NCBI GenBank assembly: GCA_964017155.1
Contig: OZ024861.1
Coordinates: 22,272,213-22,336,212, forward strand
Length of the DNA: 64,000 nucleotides
Source: Oasisia sp. SBJ-2009
Taxonomy: Eukaryota; Annelida; Polychaeta; Sabellida; Siboglinidae
Direction: 5' to 3'
Position numbers and translations under genes: made by a program. The notes under the pieces are model-generated. The model searched no databases and had not been told where the DNA came from. It saw only the letters and a program-made list of their open reading frames with translations. The stretch's first letter is position 1. Each line of letters begins with the position of its first letter. Shown here in pieces: positions 49,521 to 63,500 of this stretch.

Positions 49521-52500
49521 TTAGACAGTGGGTGGTGAGGAGTGGACATGACTGGAAACAGTTAGACTGTGGGTGGTGGGGAGTGGACATGACTGGAAAC
49601 AGCTAGACTGTGGGTGGTGAGGAGTGGACATGACTGGAAGTAGAACAGCTAGACAGTGGGAGGTGAGGAGTGGACATGACTGGAAACAGTTAGACAGTGG
49701 GTGGTGAGGATGGACATGACTGGAAACAGTTAGACAGTGGGTGGTGTGGAGTGGACATGACTGGAGACAGTTAGACCGTGGGTGGTGAGGATGGACATGA
49801 CTGGAAACAGCGAGACAGTGGGTGGTGAGGAGTGGACATGACTGGAAACAGTTAGACAGTGGGTGGTGAGGATGGACATGACTGGAAACAGTTAGACAGT
49901 GGGTGGTGAGGATGGACATGACTGGAAACAGCCAGACAGTGGGTGGTGAGGAGTGGACATGACTGGAAACAGCCAGACAATGGGTGGTGAGGAGTGGACA
50001 TGACTGGAAACAGCCAGACAGTGGGTGTTGTGGAGTGGACAAGACTGGAAACAGCCAGACAGTGGGTGGTGAGGAGTGGACATGACTGGAAACAGCCAGA
50101 CAGTGGGTGGTGAGGAGTGGACATGACTGGAAACACCGAGACAGTGGGTGGTGAGGAGTGGACACGGTTGGAAACAGCCAGACAGTGGGAGGTGAGGAGT
50201 GGACATAACTGAAAACAGCCAGACAGTGGGTGGTGAGGAGTGGACATGACTGGAAACAGCCAGACGGTGGGTGGTGAGGAGTGGACATGACTGGAAACAG
50301 CCAGACAGTGGGAGGTGAGGAGTGGACATGACTGGAAACGGCCAGACAGTGGGTGATGAGGAGTGGACATGACTGGAAACAGCCAGACAGTGGGTGGTGT
50401 GGAGTGGACACGGTTGGAAACAGCCAGACAGTGGGAGGTGAGGAGTGGACATAACTGGAAACAGCTAGACAGTGGGTGGTGAGGAGTGGACATGACTGGA
50501 AACAGTTAGACAGTGGGTGGTGAGGATGGACATGACTGGAAACAGCCAGACAGTGGGTGGTGAGGAGTGGACATGACTGGAAACAGCCAGACAATGGGTG
50601 GTGAGGAGTGGACATGACTGGAAACAGCCAGACAGTGGGTGTTGTGGAGTGGACAAGACTGGAAACAGCCAGACAGTGGGCGGTGAGGAGTGGACATGAC
50701 TGGAAACAGCCAGACAATGGGTGGTGAGGAGTGGACATGACTGGAAACAGCCAGACAGTGGGTGTTGTGGAGTGAACAAGACTGGAAACAGCCAGACAGT
50801 GGGTGGTGAGGAGTGGACATGACTGGAAACAGTTAGACAGTGGGTGGTGAGGAGTGGACATGACTGGAAACAGTTAGACTATGGGTGGTGAGGAGTGGAC
50901 ATGACTGGAAACAGCTAGACTGTGGGTGGTGAGGAGTGGACATGACTAGAAACAGCCAGACAGTGGGAGGTGAGGAGTGGACATGACTGGAAACAGCCAG
51001 GCGGTGGGTGGTGAGGAGTGGACATGGCTGGAAACAGCGACACAGTGGGTGGTGTGGAGTGGACATGACTGGAAAAAGTTAGAAAGTGGGTGGTGAGGAT
51101 GGACATGACTGGAAACAGCCAGACAGTGGGTGGTGTGGAGTGGACATGACTGGAGACAGTTAGACAGTGGGAGGTGAGGAGTGGACATGACTGGAAACAG
51201 CCAGACGGTGGGTGGTCAGGAGTGGATATGACTGGAAACAGCTAGACAGTGGGTGGTGAAGAGTGGACGCGACTGGAAACAGTCAGTTAGACAGTGGGTG
51301 GTGAGGAGTGGACATGACTGGAAACAGTTAGACAGTGGGTGGTGAGGAGTGGACATGACTGGAAACAGCTAGATTGTGGGTGGTGAGGAGTGGACATGAC
51401 TGGAAACAGTTAGACAGTGGGTGGTGAGGAGTGGACATGACTGGAAACAGTTAGACTGTGGGTGGTGAAGAGTGGACATGACTGGAAACAGCTAGACTGT
51501 GGGTGGTGAGGAGTGGACATGACTGGAAGTAGAACAGCTAGACAGTGGGAGGTGAGGAGTGGACATGACTGGAAACAGTTAGACAGTGGGTGGTGAGGAT
51601 GGACATGACTGGAAACAGTTAGACAGTGGGTGGTGTGGAGTGGACATGACTGGAGACAGTTAGACCGTGGGTGGTGAGGATGGACATGACTGGAAACAGC
51701 GAGACAGTGGGTGGTGAGGAGTGGACATGACTGGAAACAGTTAGACAGTGGGTGGTGAGGATGGACATGACTGGAAACAGTTAGACAGTGGGTGGTGTGG
51801 AGTGGACATGACTGGAGACAGTTAGACAGTGGGTGGTGAGGATGGACATGACTGGAAACAGCCACACAGTGGGTGGTGAGGAGTGGACATGACTGGAAAC
51901 AGCCAGACAATGGGTGGTGAGGAGTGGACATGACTGGAAACAGCCAGACAGTGGGTGTTGTGGAGTGGACAAGACTGGAAACAGCCAGACAGTGGGTGTT
52001 GTGGAGTGGACAAGACTGGAAACAGCCAGACAGTGGGTGGTGAGGAGTGGACATGACTGGAAACAGCCAGACAATGGGTGGTGAGGAGTGGACATGACTG
52101 GAAACAGCCAGACAGTGGGTGTTGTGGAGTGAACAAGACTGGAAACAGCCAGACAGTGGGTGGTGAGGAGTGGACACGGTTGGAAACAGCCAGACAGTGG
52201 GAGGTGAGGAGTGGACATAACTGGAAACAGCCAGACGGTGGGTGGTGAGGAGTGGACATGACTGGAAACAGCCAGACAGTGGGAGGTGAGGAGTGGACAT
52301 GACTGGAAACGGCCAGACAGTGGGTGGTGAGGAGTGGACATGACTGGAAACAGCCAGACAGTGGGTGGTGAGGAGTGGACATGACTGGAAACAGCCAGAC
52401 AGTGGGTGGTGAGGAGTGGACATGACTGGAAACAGTTAGACAGTGGGCGGTGAGGAGTGGACATGACTGGAAACAGTTAGACTATGGGTGGTGAGGAGTG

Positions 52501-54430
52501 GACATGACTGGAAACAGCTAGACTGTGGGTGGTGAGGAGTGGACATGACTGGAAGTAGAACAGCTAGACAGTGGGAGGTGAGGAGTGGACATGACTGGAA
52601 ACAGTTAGACAGTGGGTGGTGAGGAGTGGACATGACTGGAAACAGCTAGACTGTGGGTGGTGAGGAGTGGACATGACTGGAAGTAGAACAGCTAGACAGT
52701 GGGAGGTGAGGAGTGGACATAACTGGAAACAGTTAGACAGTGGGTGGTGAGGAGTGGACATGACTGGAAACAGCTAGATTGTGGGTGGTGAGGAGTGGAC
52801 ATGACTGGAAACAGTTAGACAGTGGGTGGTGAGGAGTGGACATGACTGGAAACAGTTAGACTGTGGGTGGTGAGGAGTGGACATGACTGGAAACAGCTAG
52901 ACTGTGGGTGGTGAGGAGTGGACATGACTGGAAGTAGAACAGCTAGACAGTGGGAGGTGAGGAGTGGACATGACTGGAAACAGTTAGACAGTGGGTGGTG
53001 AGGATGGACATGACTGGAAACAGTTAGACAGTGGGTGGTGTGGAGTGGACATGACTGGAGACAGTTAGACCGTGGGTGGTGAGGATGGACATGACTGGAA
53101 ACAGCGAGACAGTGGGTGGTGAGGAGTGGACATGACTGGAAACAGTTAGACAGTGGGTGGTGAGGATGGACATGACTGGAAACAGTTAGACAGTGGGTGG
53201 TGAGGATGGACATGACTGGAAACAGCCAGACAGTGGGTGGTGAGGAGTGGACATGACTGGAAACAGCCAGACAATGGGTGGTGAGGAGTGGACATGACTG
53301 GAAATAGCCAGACAGTGGGTGTTGTGGAGTGGACAAGACTGGAAACAGCCAGACAGTGGGTGGTGAGGAGTGGACATGACTGGAAACAGCCAGACAGTGG
53401 GTGGTGAGGAGTGGACATGACTGGAAACACCGAGACAGTGGGTGGTGAGGAGTGGACACGGTTGGAAACAGCCAGACAGTGGGAGGTGAGGAGTGGACAT
53501 AACTGAAAACAGCCAGACAGTGGGTGGTGAGGAGTGGACATGACTGGAAACAGCCAGACGGTGGGTGGTGAGGAGTGGACATGACTGGAAACAGCCAGAC
53601 AGTGGGAGGTGAGGAGTGGACATGACTGGAAACGGCCAGACAGTGGGTGATGAGGAGTGGACATGACTGGAAACAGCCAGACAGTGGGTGGTGTGGAGTG
53701 GACACGGTTGGAAACAGCCAGACAGTGGGAGGTGAGGAGTGGACATAACTGGAAACAGCTAGACAGTGGGTGGTGAGGAGTGGACATGACTGGAAACAGT
53801 TAGACAGTGGGTGGTGAGGATGGACATGACTGGAAACAGCCAGACAGTGGGTGGTGAGGAGTGGACATGACTGGAAACAGCCAGACAATGGGTGGTGAGG
53901 AGTGGACATGACTGGAAACAGCCAGACAGTGGGTGTTGTGGAGTGGACAAGACTGGAAACAGCCAGACAGTGGGTGGTGAGGAGTGGACATGACTGGAAA
54001 CAGCCAGACAATGGGTGGTGAGGAGTGGACATGACTGGAAACAGCCAGACAGTGGGTGTTGTGGAGTGAACAAGACTGGAAACAGCCAGACAGTGGGTGG
54101 TGAGGAGTGGACATGACTGGAAACAGTTAGACAGTGGGTGGTGAGGAGTGGACATGACTGGAAACAGTTAGACTATGGGTGGTGAGGAGTGGACATGACT
54201 GGAAACAGCTAGACTGTGGGTGGTGAGGAGTGGACATGACTAGAAACAGCCAGACAGTGGGAGGTGAGGAGTGGACATGACTGGAAACAGCCAGGCGGTG
54301 GGTGGTGAGGAGTGGACATGGCTGGAAACAGCGACACAGTGGGTGGTGTGGAGTGGACATGACTGGAAAAAGTTAGAAAGTGGGTGGTGAGGATGGACAT
54401 GACTGGAAACAGCCAGACAGTGGGTGGTGT
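49521..54430. repeat. 3,294-bp tandem duplication in the satellite
   Basis: Variant order from 49521 recurs 3,294 bp later from 52815 (49852/53146, 50465/53759, 50915/54209). The match breaks near 54430, where the second copy lacks one 41-bp monomer. Confidence 0.8.
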
Positions 54431-54559
54431 GGAGTGGACATGACTGGAAACAGCCAGACGGTGGGTGGTCAGGAGTGGATATGACTGGAAACAGCTAGAC
54501 AGTGGGTGGTGAAGAGTGGACGCGACTGGAAACAGTCAGTTAGACAGTGGGTGGTGAGG

Positions 54560-57500
54560 AGTGGACATGACTGGAAACAGTTAGACAGTGGGTGGTGAGG
54601 AGTGGACATGACTGGAAACAGCTAGATTGTGGGTGGTGAGGAGTGGACATGACTGGAAACAGTTAGACAGTGGGTGGTGAGGAGTGGACATGACTGGAAA
54701 CAGTTAGACTGTGGGTGGTGAGGAGTGGACATGACTGGAAACAGCTAGACTGTGGGTGGTGAGGAGTGGACATGACTGGAAGTAGAACAGCTAGACAGTG
54801 GGAGGTGAGGAGTGGACATGACTGGAAACAGTTAGACAGTGGGTGGTGAGGATGGACATGACTGGAAACAGTTAGACAGTGGGTGGTGTGGAGTGGACAT
54901 GACTGGAGACAGTTAGACCGTGGGTGGTGAGGATGGACATGACTGGAAACAGCGAGACAGTGGGTGGTGAGGAGTGGACATGACTGGAAACAGTTAGACA
55001 GTGGGTGGTGAGGATGGACATGACTGGAAACAGTTAGACAGTGGGTGGTGTGGAGTGGACATGACTGGCGACAGTTAGACAGTGGGTGGTGAGGATGGAC
55101 ATGACTGGAAACAGCCACACAGTGGGTGGTGAGGAGTGGACATGACTGGAAACAGCCAGACAATGGGTGGTGAGGAGTGGACATGACTGGAAACAGCCAG
55201 ACAGTGGGTGTTGTGGAGTGGACAAGACTGGAAACAGCCAGACAGTGGGTGGTGAGGAGTGGACATGACTGGAAACAGCCAGACAGTGGGTGGTGAGGAG
55301 TGGACATGACTGGAAACACCGAGACAGTGGGTGGTGAGGAGTGGACACGGTTGGAAACAGCCAGACAGTGGGAGGTGAGGAGTGGACATAACTGGAAACA
55401 GCCAGACAGTGGGTGGTGAGGAGTGGACATGACTGGAAACAGCCAGACGGTGGGTGGTGAGGAGTGGTCATGACTGGAAACAGCCAGACAGTGGGAGGTG
55501 AGGAGTGGACATGACTGGAAACGGCCAGACAGTGGGTGATGAGGAGTGGACATGACTGGAAACAGCCAGACAGTGGGTGGTGTGGAGTGGACACGGTTGG
55601 AAACAGCCAGACAGTGGGAGCTGAGGAGTGGACATAACTGGAAACAGCTAGACAGTGGGTGGTCAGGAGTGGACATGACTGGAAACAGTTAGACAGTGGG
55701 TGGTGAGGATGGACATGACTGGAAACAGTTAGACAGTGGGTGGTGTGGAGTGGACATGACTGGAGACAGTTAGACAGTGGGTGGTGAGGAGTGGACATGA
55801 CTGGAAACAGCCAGACAATGGGTGGTGAGGAGTGGACATGACTGGAAACAGCCAGACAGTGGGTGTTGTGGAGTGAACAAGACTGGAAACAGCCAGACAG
55901 TGGGTGGTGAGGAGTGGACATGACTGGAAACAGTTAGACAGTGGGCGGTGAGGAGTGGACATGACTGGAAACAGTTAGACTATGGGTGGTGAGGAGTGGA
56001 CATGACTGGAAACAGCTAGACTGTGGGTGGTGAGGAGTGGACATGACTGGAAGTAGAACAGCTAGACAGTGGGAGGTGAGGAGTGGACATGACTGGAAAC
56101 AGTTAGACAGTGGGTGGTGAGGAGTGGACATGACTGGAAACAGCTAAACTGTGGGTGGTGAGGAGTGGACATGACTGGAAGTAGAACAGCTAGACAGTGG
56201 GAGGTGAGGAGTGGACATGACTGGAAACAGTTAGACAGTGGGTGGTGAGGAGTGGACATGACTGGAAACAGCTAGACTGTGGGTGGTGAGGAGTGGACAT
56301 GACTGGAAGTAGAACAGCTAGACAGTGGGAGGTGAGGAGTGGACATAACTGGAAACAGTTAGACAGTGGGTGGTGAGGAGTGGACATGACTGGAAACAGT
56401 TAGACAGTGGGAGGTGTGGAGTGGACATGACTGGAAACAGTTAGACAGTGGGTGGTGAGGAGTGGACATGACTGGAAACAGCTAGACTGTGGGTGGTGAG
56501 GAGTGGACATGACTGGAAGTAGAACAGCTAGACAGTGGGAGGTGAGGAGTGGACATAACTGGAAACAGTTAGACAGTGGGTGGTGAGGAGTGGACATGAC
56601 TGGAAACAGTTAGACAGTGGGAGGTGTGGAGTGGACACGACTGGAAACAGCCAGACAGTGGGTGGTGTGGAGTGGACATGACTGGAAACAGTTAGACAGT
56701 GGGTGGTGAGGATGGACATGACTGGAAACAGCCAGACGGTGGGATGTGAGGAGTGGACATGACTGGAAACAGCTAGACTGTGGGTGGTGAGGAGTGGACA
56801 TGACTGGAAACAGCCAGACAGTGGGAGGTGAGGAGTGGACATGACTGGAAACAGCTAAACTGTGGGTGGTGAGGAGTGGACATGACTGGAAGTAGAACAG
56901 CTAGACAGTGGGAGGTGAGGAGTGGACATTACTGGAAACAGTTAGACAGTGGGTGGTGAGGAGTGGACATGACTGGAAACAGCTAGACTGTGGGTGGTGA
57001 GGAGTGGACATGACTGGAAACAGACAGTGGGAGGTGAGGAGTGGACATGACTGAAAACAGTCAGACAGTGGGTGGTGAAGAGTGGACATGACTGGAAACA
57101 GCCAGACAGTGGGTGGTGAAGAGTGGACATGATTGGAATCAGCCAGACAGTGGGTCGTGAAGAGTGGAAATGACTGGAAACAGCCAGGCAGTGGGTGGTG
57201 AAGAGTGGACATGACTGGAAACAGCCAGACAGTGGGTAGTGAGGAGTGGACATGACTGGAAACAGCCAGACAGTGGGTGGTGAAGAGTGGACATGACTGG
57301 AAACAGCTAGATTGTGGTTGGTGAGGAGTGGACATAACTGGAAACAGTTAGACTATGGGTGGTGAGGAGTGGACATGACTGGAAACAGTTAGACTGTGGG
57401 TGGTGAGGAGTGGACATGACTGGAAACAGCTAGACTCTGGGTGGTGAGGAGTGGACATGACTGGAAGTAGAACAGCTAGACAGTGGGAGGTGAGGAGTGG

Positions 57501-60500
57501 ACATGACTGGAAACAGTTAGACAGTGGGTGGTGAGGATGGACATGACTGGAAACAGTTAGACAGTGGGTGGTGTGGAGTGGACATGACTGGAGACAGTTA
57601 GACAGTGGGTGGTGAGGATGGACATGACTGGAAACAGCCAGACAGTGGGTGGTGAGGAGTGGACATGACTGGAAACAGTTAGACAGTGGGTGGTGAGGAT
57701 GGACATGACTGGAAACAGTTAGACAGTGGGTGGTGTGGAGTGGACATGACTGGAGACAGTTAGACAGTGGGTGGTGAGGATGGACATGACTGGAAACAGC
57801 CAGACAGTGGGTGGTGAGGAGTGGACATGACTGGAAACAGCCAGACAATGGGTGGTGAGGAGTGGACATGACTGGAAACAGCCAGACAGTGGGTGTTGTG
57901 GAGTGGACAAGACTGGAAACAGCCAGACAGTGGGTGGTGAGGAGTGGACATGACTGGAAACAGCCAGACAGTGGGTGGTGAGGAGTGGACATGACTGGAA
58001 ACACCGAGACAGTGGGTGGTGAGGAGTGGACACGGTTGGAAACAGCCAGACAGTGGGAGGTGAGGAGTGGACATAACTGGAAACAGCCAGACAGTGGGTG
58101 GTGAGGAGTGGACATGACTGGAAACAGCCAGACGGTGGGTGGTGAGGAGTGGACATGACTGGAAACAGCCAGACAGTGGGAGGTGAGGAGTGGATATGAC
58201 TGGAAACGGCCAGACAGTGGGTGATGAGGAGTGGACATGACTGGAAACAGCCAGACAGTGGGTGGTGTGGAGTGGACACGGTTGGAAACAGCCAGACAGT
58301 GGGAGGTGAGGAGTGGACATAACTGGAAACAGCTAGACAGTGGGTAGTGAGGAGTGGACATGACTGGAAACAGTTAGACAGTGGGTGGTGAGGATGGACA
58401 TGACTGCAAACAGTTAGACAGTGGGTGGTGTGGAGTGGACATGACTGGAGACAGTTAGACAGTGGGTGGTGAGGAGTGGACATGACTGGAAACAGCCAGA
58501 CAATGGGTGGTGAGGAGTGGACATGACTGGAAACAGCCAGACAGTGGGTGTTGTGGAGTGAACAAGACTGGAAACAGCCAGACAGTGGGTGGTGAGGAGT
58601 GGACATGACTGGAAACAGTTAGACAGTGGGTGGTGAGGAGTGGACATGACTGGAAACAGTTAGACTATGGGTGGTGAGGAGTGGACATGACTGGAAACAG
58701 CCAGACAGTGGGAGGTGAGGAGTGGACATAACTGGAAACAGCTAGACAGTGGGTGGTGAGGAGTGGACATGCCTGGAAACAGTTAGACAGTGGGTGGTGA
58801 GGAGTGGACATGACTGGAAACAGTTAGACTATGGGTGGTGAGGAGTGGACATGACTGGAAACAGCTAGACTGTGGGTGGTGAGGAGTGGACATGACTGGA
58901 AGTAGAAAAGCTAGACAGTGGGAGGTGAGGAGTGGACATGACTGGAAACAGTTAGACAGTGGGTGGTGAGGATGGACATGACTGGAAACAGTTAGACAGT
59001 GGGTGGTGTGGAGTGGACATGACTGGAGACAGTTAGACAGTGGGTGGTGAGGATGGACATGACTGGAAACAGCCAGACAGTGGGTGGTGAGGAGTGGACA
59101 TGACTGGAAACAGCCAGACAATGGGTGGTGAGGAGTGGACATGACTGGAAACAGCCAGACAGTGGGTGTTGTGGAGTGGACAAGACTGGAAACAGCCAGA
59201 CAGTGTGTGGTGAGGAGTGGACATGACTGGAAACAGCCAGACAGTGGGTGGTGAGGAGTGGACATGACTGGAAACAGCGAGACAGTGGGTGGTGAGGAGT
59301 GGACACGGTTGGAAACAGCCAGACAGTGGGAGGTGAGGAGTGGACATAACTGGAAACAGCCAGACAGTGGGTGGTGAGGAGTGGACATGACTGGAAACAG
59401 CCTGACGGTGGGTGGTGAGGAGTGGACATGACTGGAAACAGCCAGACAGTGGGAGGTGAGAAGTGGACATGACTGGAAACAGTTAGACTATGGGTGGTGA
59501 GGAGTGGACATGACTGGAAACAGCTAGACTGTGGGTGGTGAGGAGTGGACATGACTGGAAGTAGAACAGCTAGACAGTGGGAGGTGAGGAGTGGACATGA
59601 CTGGAAGCAGTTAGACAGTGTGTGGTGAGGAGTGGACATGACTGGAAACAGCTAAACTGTGGGTGGTGAGGAGTGGACATGACTGGAAGTAGAACAGCTA
59701 GACAGTGGGAGGTGAGGAGTGGACATGACTGGAAACAGTTAGACAGTGGGTGTTGAGGAGTGGACATGACTGGAAACAGCTAGACTGTGGGTGGTGAGGA
59801 GTGGACATGACTGGAAACAGCTAGATTGTGGGTGGTGAGGAGTGGACATGACTGGAAACAGTTAGACAGTGGGTGGTGAGGAGTGGACATGACTGGAAAC
59901 AGTTAGACTGTGGGTGGTGAGGAGTGGACATGACTGGAAACAGTTAGACAGTGGGAGGTGTGGAGTGGACACGACTGGAAACAGCCAGACAGTGGGTGGT
60001 GTGGAGTGGACATGACTGGAAACAGTTAGACAGTGGGTGGTGAGGAGTGGACATGACTGGAAACAGTTAGACTGTGGGTGGTGAGGAGTGGACATGACTG
60101 GAAACAGCTAGACTGTGGGTGGTGAGGAGTGGACATGACTGGAAGTAGAACAGCTAGACAGTGGGAGGTGAGGAGTGGACATGACTGGAAACAGTTAGAC
60201 AGTGGGTGGTGAGGATGGACATGACTGGAAACAGTTAGACAGTGGGTGGTGTGGAGTGGACATGACTGGAGACAGTTAGACCGTGGGTGGTGAGGATGGA
60301 CATGACTGGAAACAGCGAGACAGTGGGTGGTGAGGAGTGGACATGACTGGAAACAGTTAGACAGTGGGTGGTGAGGATGGACATGACTGGAAACAGTTAG
60401 ACAGTGGGTGGTGTGGAGTGGACATGACTGGAGACAGTTAGACAGTGGGTGGTGAGGATGGACATGACTGGAAACAGCCACACAGTGGGTGGTGAGGAGT

Positions 60501-63500
60501 GGACATGACTGGAAACAGCCAGACAATGGGTGGTGAGGAGTGGACATGACTGGAAACAGCCAGACAGTGGGTGTAGTGGAGTGGACAAGACTGGAAACAG
60601 CCAGACAGTGGGTGGTGAGGAGTGGACATGACTGGAAACAGCCAGACAGTGGGTGGTGAGGAGTGGACATGACTGGAAACACCGAGACAGTGGGTGGTGA
60701 GGAGTGGACACGGTTGGAAACAGCCAGACAGTGGGAGGTGAGGAGTGGACATAACTGGAAACAGCCAGACAGTGGGTGGTGAGGAGTGGACATGACTGGA
60801 AACAGCCAGACGGTGGGTGGTGAGGAGTGGTCATGACTGGAAACAGCCAGACAGTGGGAGGTGAGGAGTGGACATGACTGGAAACGGCCAGACAGTGGGT
60901 GATGAGGAGTGGACATGACTGGAAACAGCCAGACAGTGGGTGGTGTGGAGTGGACACGGTTGGAAACAGCCAGACAGTGGGAGCTGAGGAGTGGACATAA
61001 CTGGAAACAGCTAGACAGTGGGTGGTCAGGAGTGGACATGACTGGAAACAGTTAGACAGTGGGTGGTGAGGATGGACATGACTGGAAACAGTTAGACAGT
61101 GGGTGGTGTGGAGTGGACATGACTGGAGACAGTTAGACAGTGGGTGGTGAGGAGTGGACATGACTGGAAACAGCCAGACAATGGGTGGTGAGGAGTGGAC
61201 ATGACTGGAAACAGCCAGACAGTGGGTGTTGTGGAGTGAACAAGACTGGAAACAGCCAGACAGTTGGTGGTGAGGAGTGGACATGACTGGAAACAGTTAG
61301 ACAGTGGGCGGTGAGGAGTGGACATGACTGGAAACAGTTAGACTATGGGTGGTGAGGAGTGGACATGACTGGAAACAGCTAGACTGTGGGTGGTGAGGAG
61401 TGGACATGACTGGAAGTAGAACAGCTAGACAGTGGGAGGTGAGGAGTGGACATGACTGGAAACAGTTAGACAGTGGGTGGTGAGGAGTGGACATGACTGG
61501 AAACAGCTAAACTGTGGGTGGTGAGGAGTGGACATGACTGGAAGTAGAACAGCTAGACAGTGGGAGGTGAGGAGTGGACATGACTGGAAACAGTTAGACA
61601 GTGGGTGGTGAGGAGTGGACATGACTGGAAACAGCTAGACTGTGGGTGGTGAGGAGTGGACATGACTGGAAGTAGAACAGCTAGACAGTGGGAGGTGAGG
61701 AGTGGACATAACTGGAAACAGTTAGACAGTGGGTGGTGAGGAGTGGACATGACTGGAAACAGTTAGACAGTGGGAGGTGTGGAGTGGACATGACTGGAAA
61801 CAGTTAGACAGTGGGTGGTGAGGAGTGGACATGACTGGAAACAGCTAGACTGTGGGTGGTGAGGAGTGGACATGACTGGAAGTAGAACAGCTAGACAGTG
61901 GGAGGTGAGGAGTGGACATAACTGGAAACAGTTAGACAGTGGGTGGTGAGGAGTGGACATGACTGGAAACAGTTAGACAGTGGGAGGTGTGGAGTGGACA
62001 CGACTGGAAACAGCCAGACAGTGGGTGGTGTGGAGTGGACATGACTGGAAACAGTTAGACAGTGGGTGGTGAGGATGGACATGACTGGAAACAGCCAGAC
62101 GGTGGGATGTGAGGAGTGGACATGACTGGAAACAGCTAGACTGTGGGTGGTGAGGAGTGGACATGACTGGAAACAGCCAGACAGTGGGAGGTGAGGAGTG
62201 GACATGACTGGAAACAGCTAAACTGTGGGTGGTGAGGAGTGGACATGACTGGACTGGAAGTAGAACAGCTAGACAGTGGGAGGTGAGGAGTGGACATTAC
62301 TGGAAACAGTTAGACAGTGGGTGGTGAGGAGTGGACATGACTGGAAACAGCTAGACTGTGGGTGGTGAGGAGTGGACATGACTGGAAACAGACAGTGGGA
62401 GGTGAGGAGTGGACATGACTGAAAACAGTCAGACAGTGGGTGGTGAAGAGTGGACATGACTGGAAACAGCCAGACAGTGGGTGGTGAAGAGTGGACATGA
62501 TTGGAATCAGCCAGACAGTGGGTCGTGAAGAGTGGAAATGACTGGAAACAGCCAGGCAGTGGGTGGTGAAGAGTGGACATGACTGGAAACAGCCAGACAG
62601 TGGGTAGTGAGGAGTGGACATGACTGGAAACAGCCAGACAGTGGGTGGTGAAGAGTGGACATGACTGGAAACAGCTAGATTGTGGTTGGTGAGGAGTGGA
62701 CATAACTGGAAACAGTTAGACTATGGGTGTTGAGGAGTGGACATGACTGGAAACAGTTAGACTGTGGGTGGTGAGGAGTGGACATGACTGGAAACAGCTA
62801 GACTCTGGGTGGTGAGGAGTGGACATGACTGGAAGTAGAACAGCTAGACAGTGGGAGGTGAGGAGTGGACATGACTGGAAACAGTTAGACAGTGGGTGGT
62901 GAGGATGGACATGACTGGAAACAGTTAGACAGTGGGTGGTGTGGAGTGGACATGACTGGAGACAGTTAGACAGTGGGTGGTGAGGATGGACATGACTGGA
63001 AACAGCCAGACAGTGGGTGGTGAGGAGTGGACATGACTGGAAACAGTTAGACAGTGGGTGGTGAGGATGGACATGACTGGAAACAGTTAGACAGTGGGTG
63101 GTGTGGAGTGGACATGACTGGAGACAGTTAGACAGTGGGTGGTGAGGATGGACATGACTGGAAACAGCCAGACAGTGGGTGGTGAGGAGTGGACATGACT
63201 GGAAACAGCCAGACAATGGGTGGTGAGGAGTGGACATGACTGGAAACAGCCAGACAGTGGGTGTTGTGGAGTGGACAAGACTGGAAACAGCCAGACAGTG
63301 GGTGGTGAGGAGTGGACATGACTGGAAACAGCCAGACAGTGGGTGGTGAGGAGTGGACATGACTGGAAACACCGAGACAGTGGGTGGTGAGGAGTGGACA
63401 CGGTTGGAAACAGCCAGACAGTGGGAGGTGAGGAGTGGACATAACTGGAAACAGCCAGACAGTGGGTGGTGAGGAGTGGACATGACTGGAAACAGCCAGA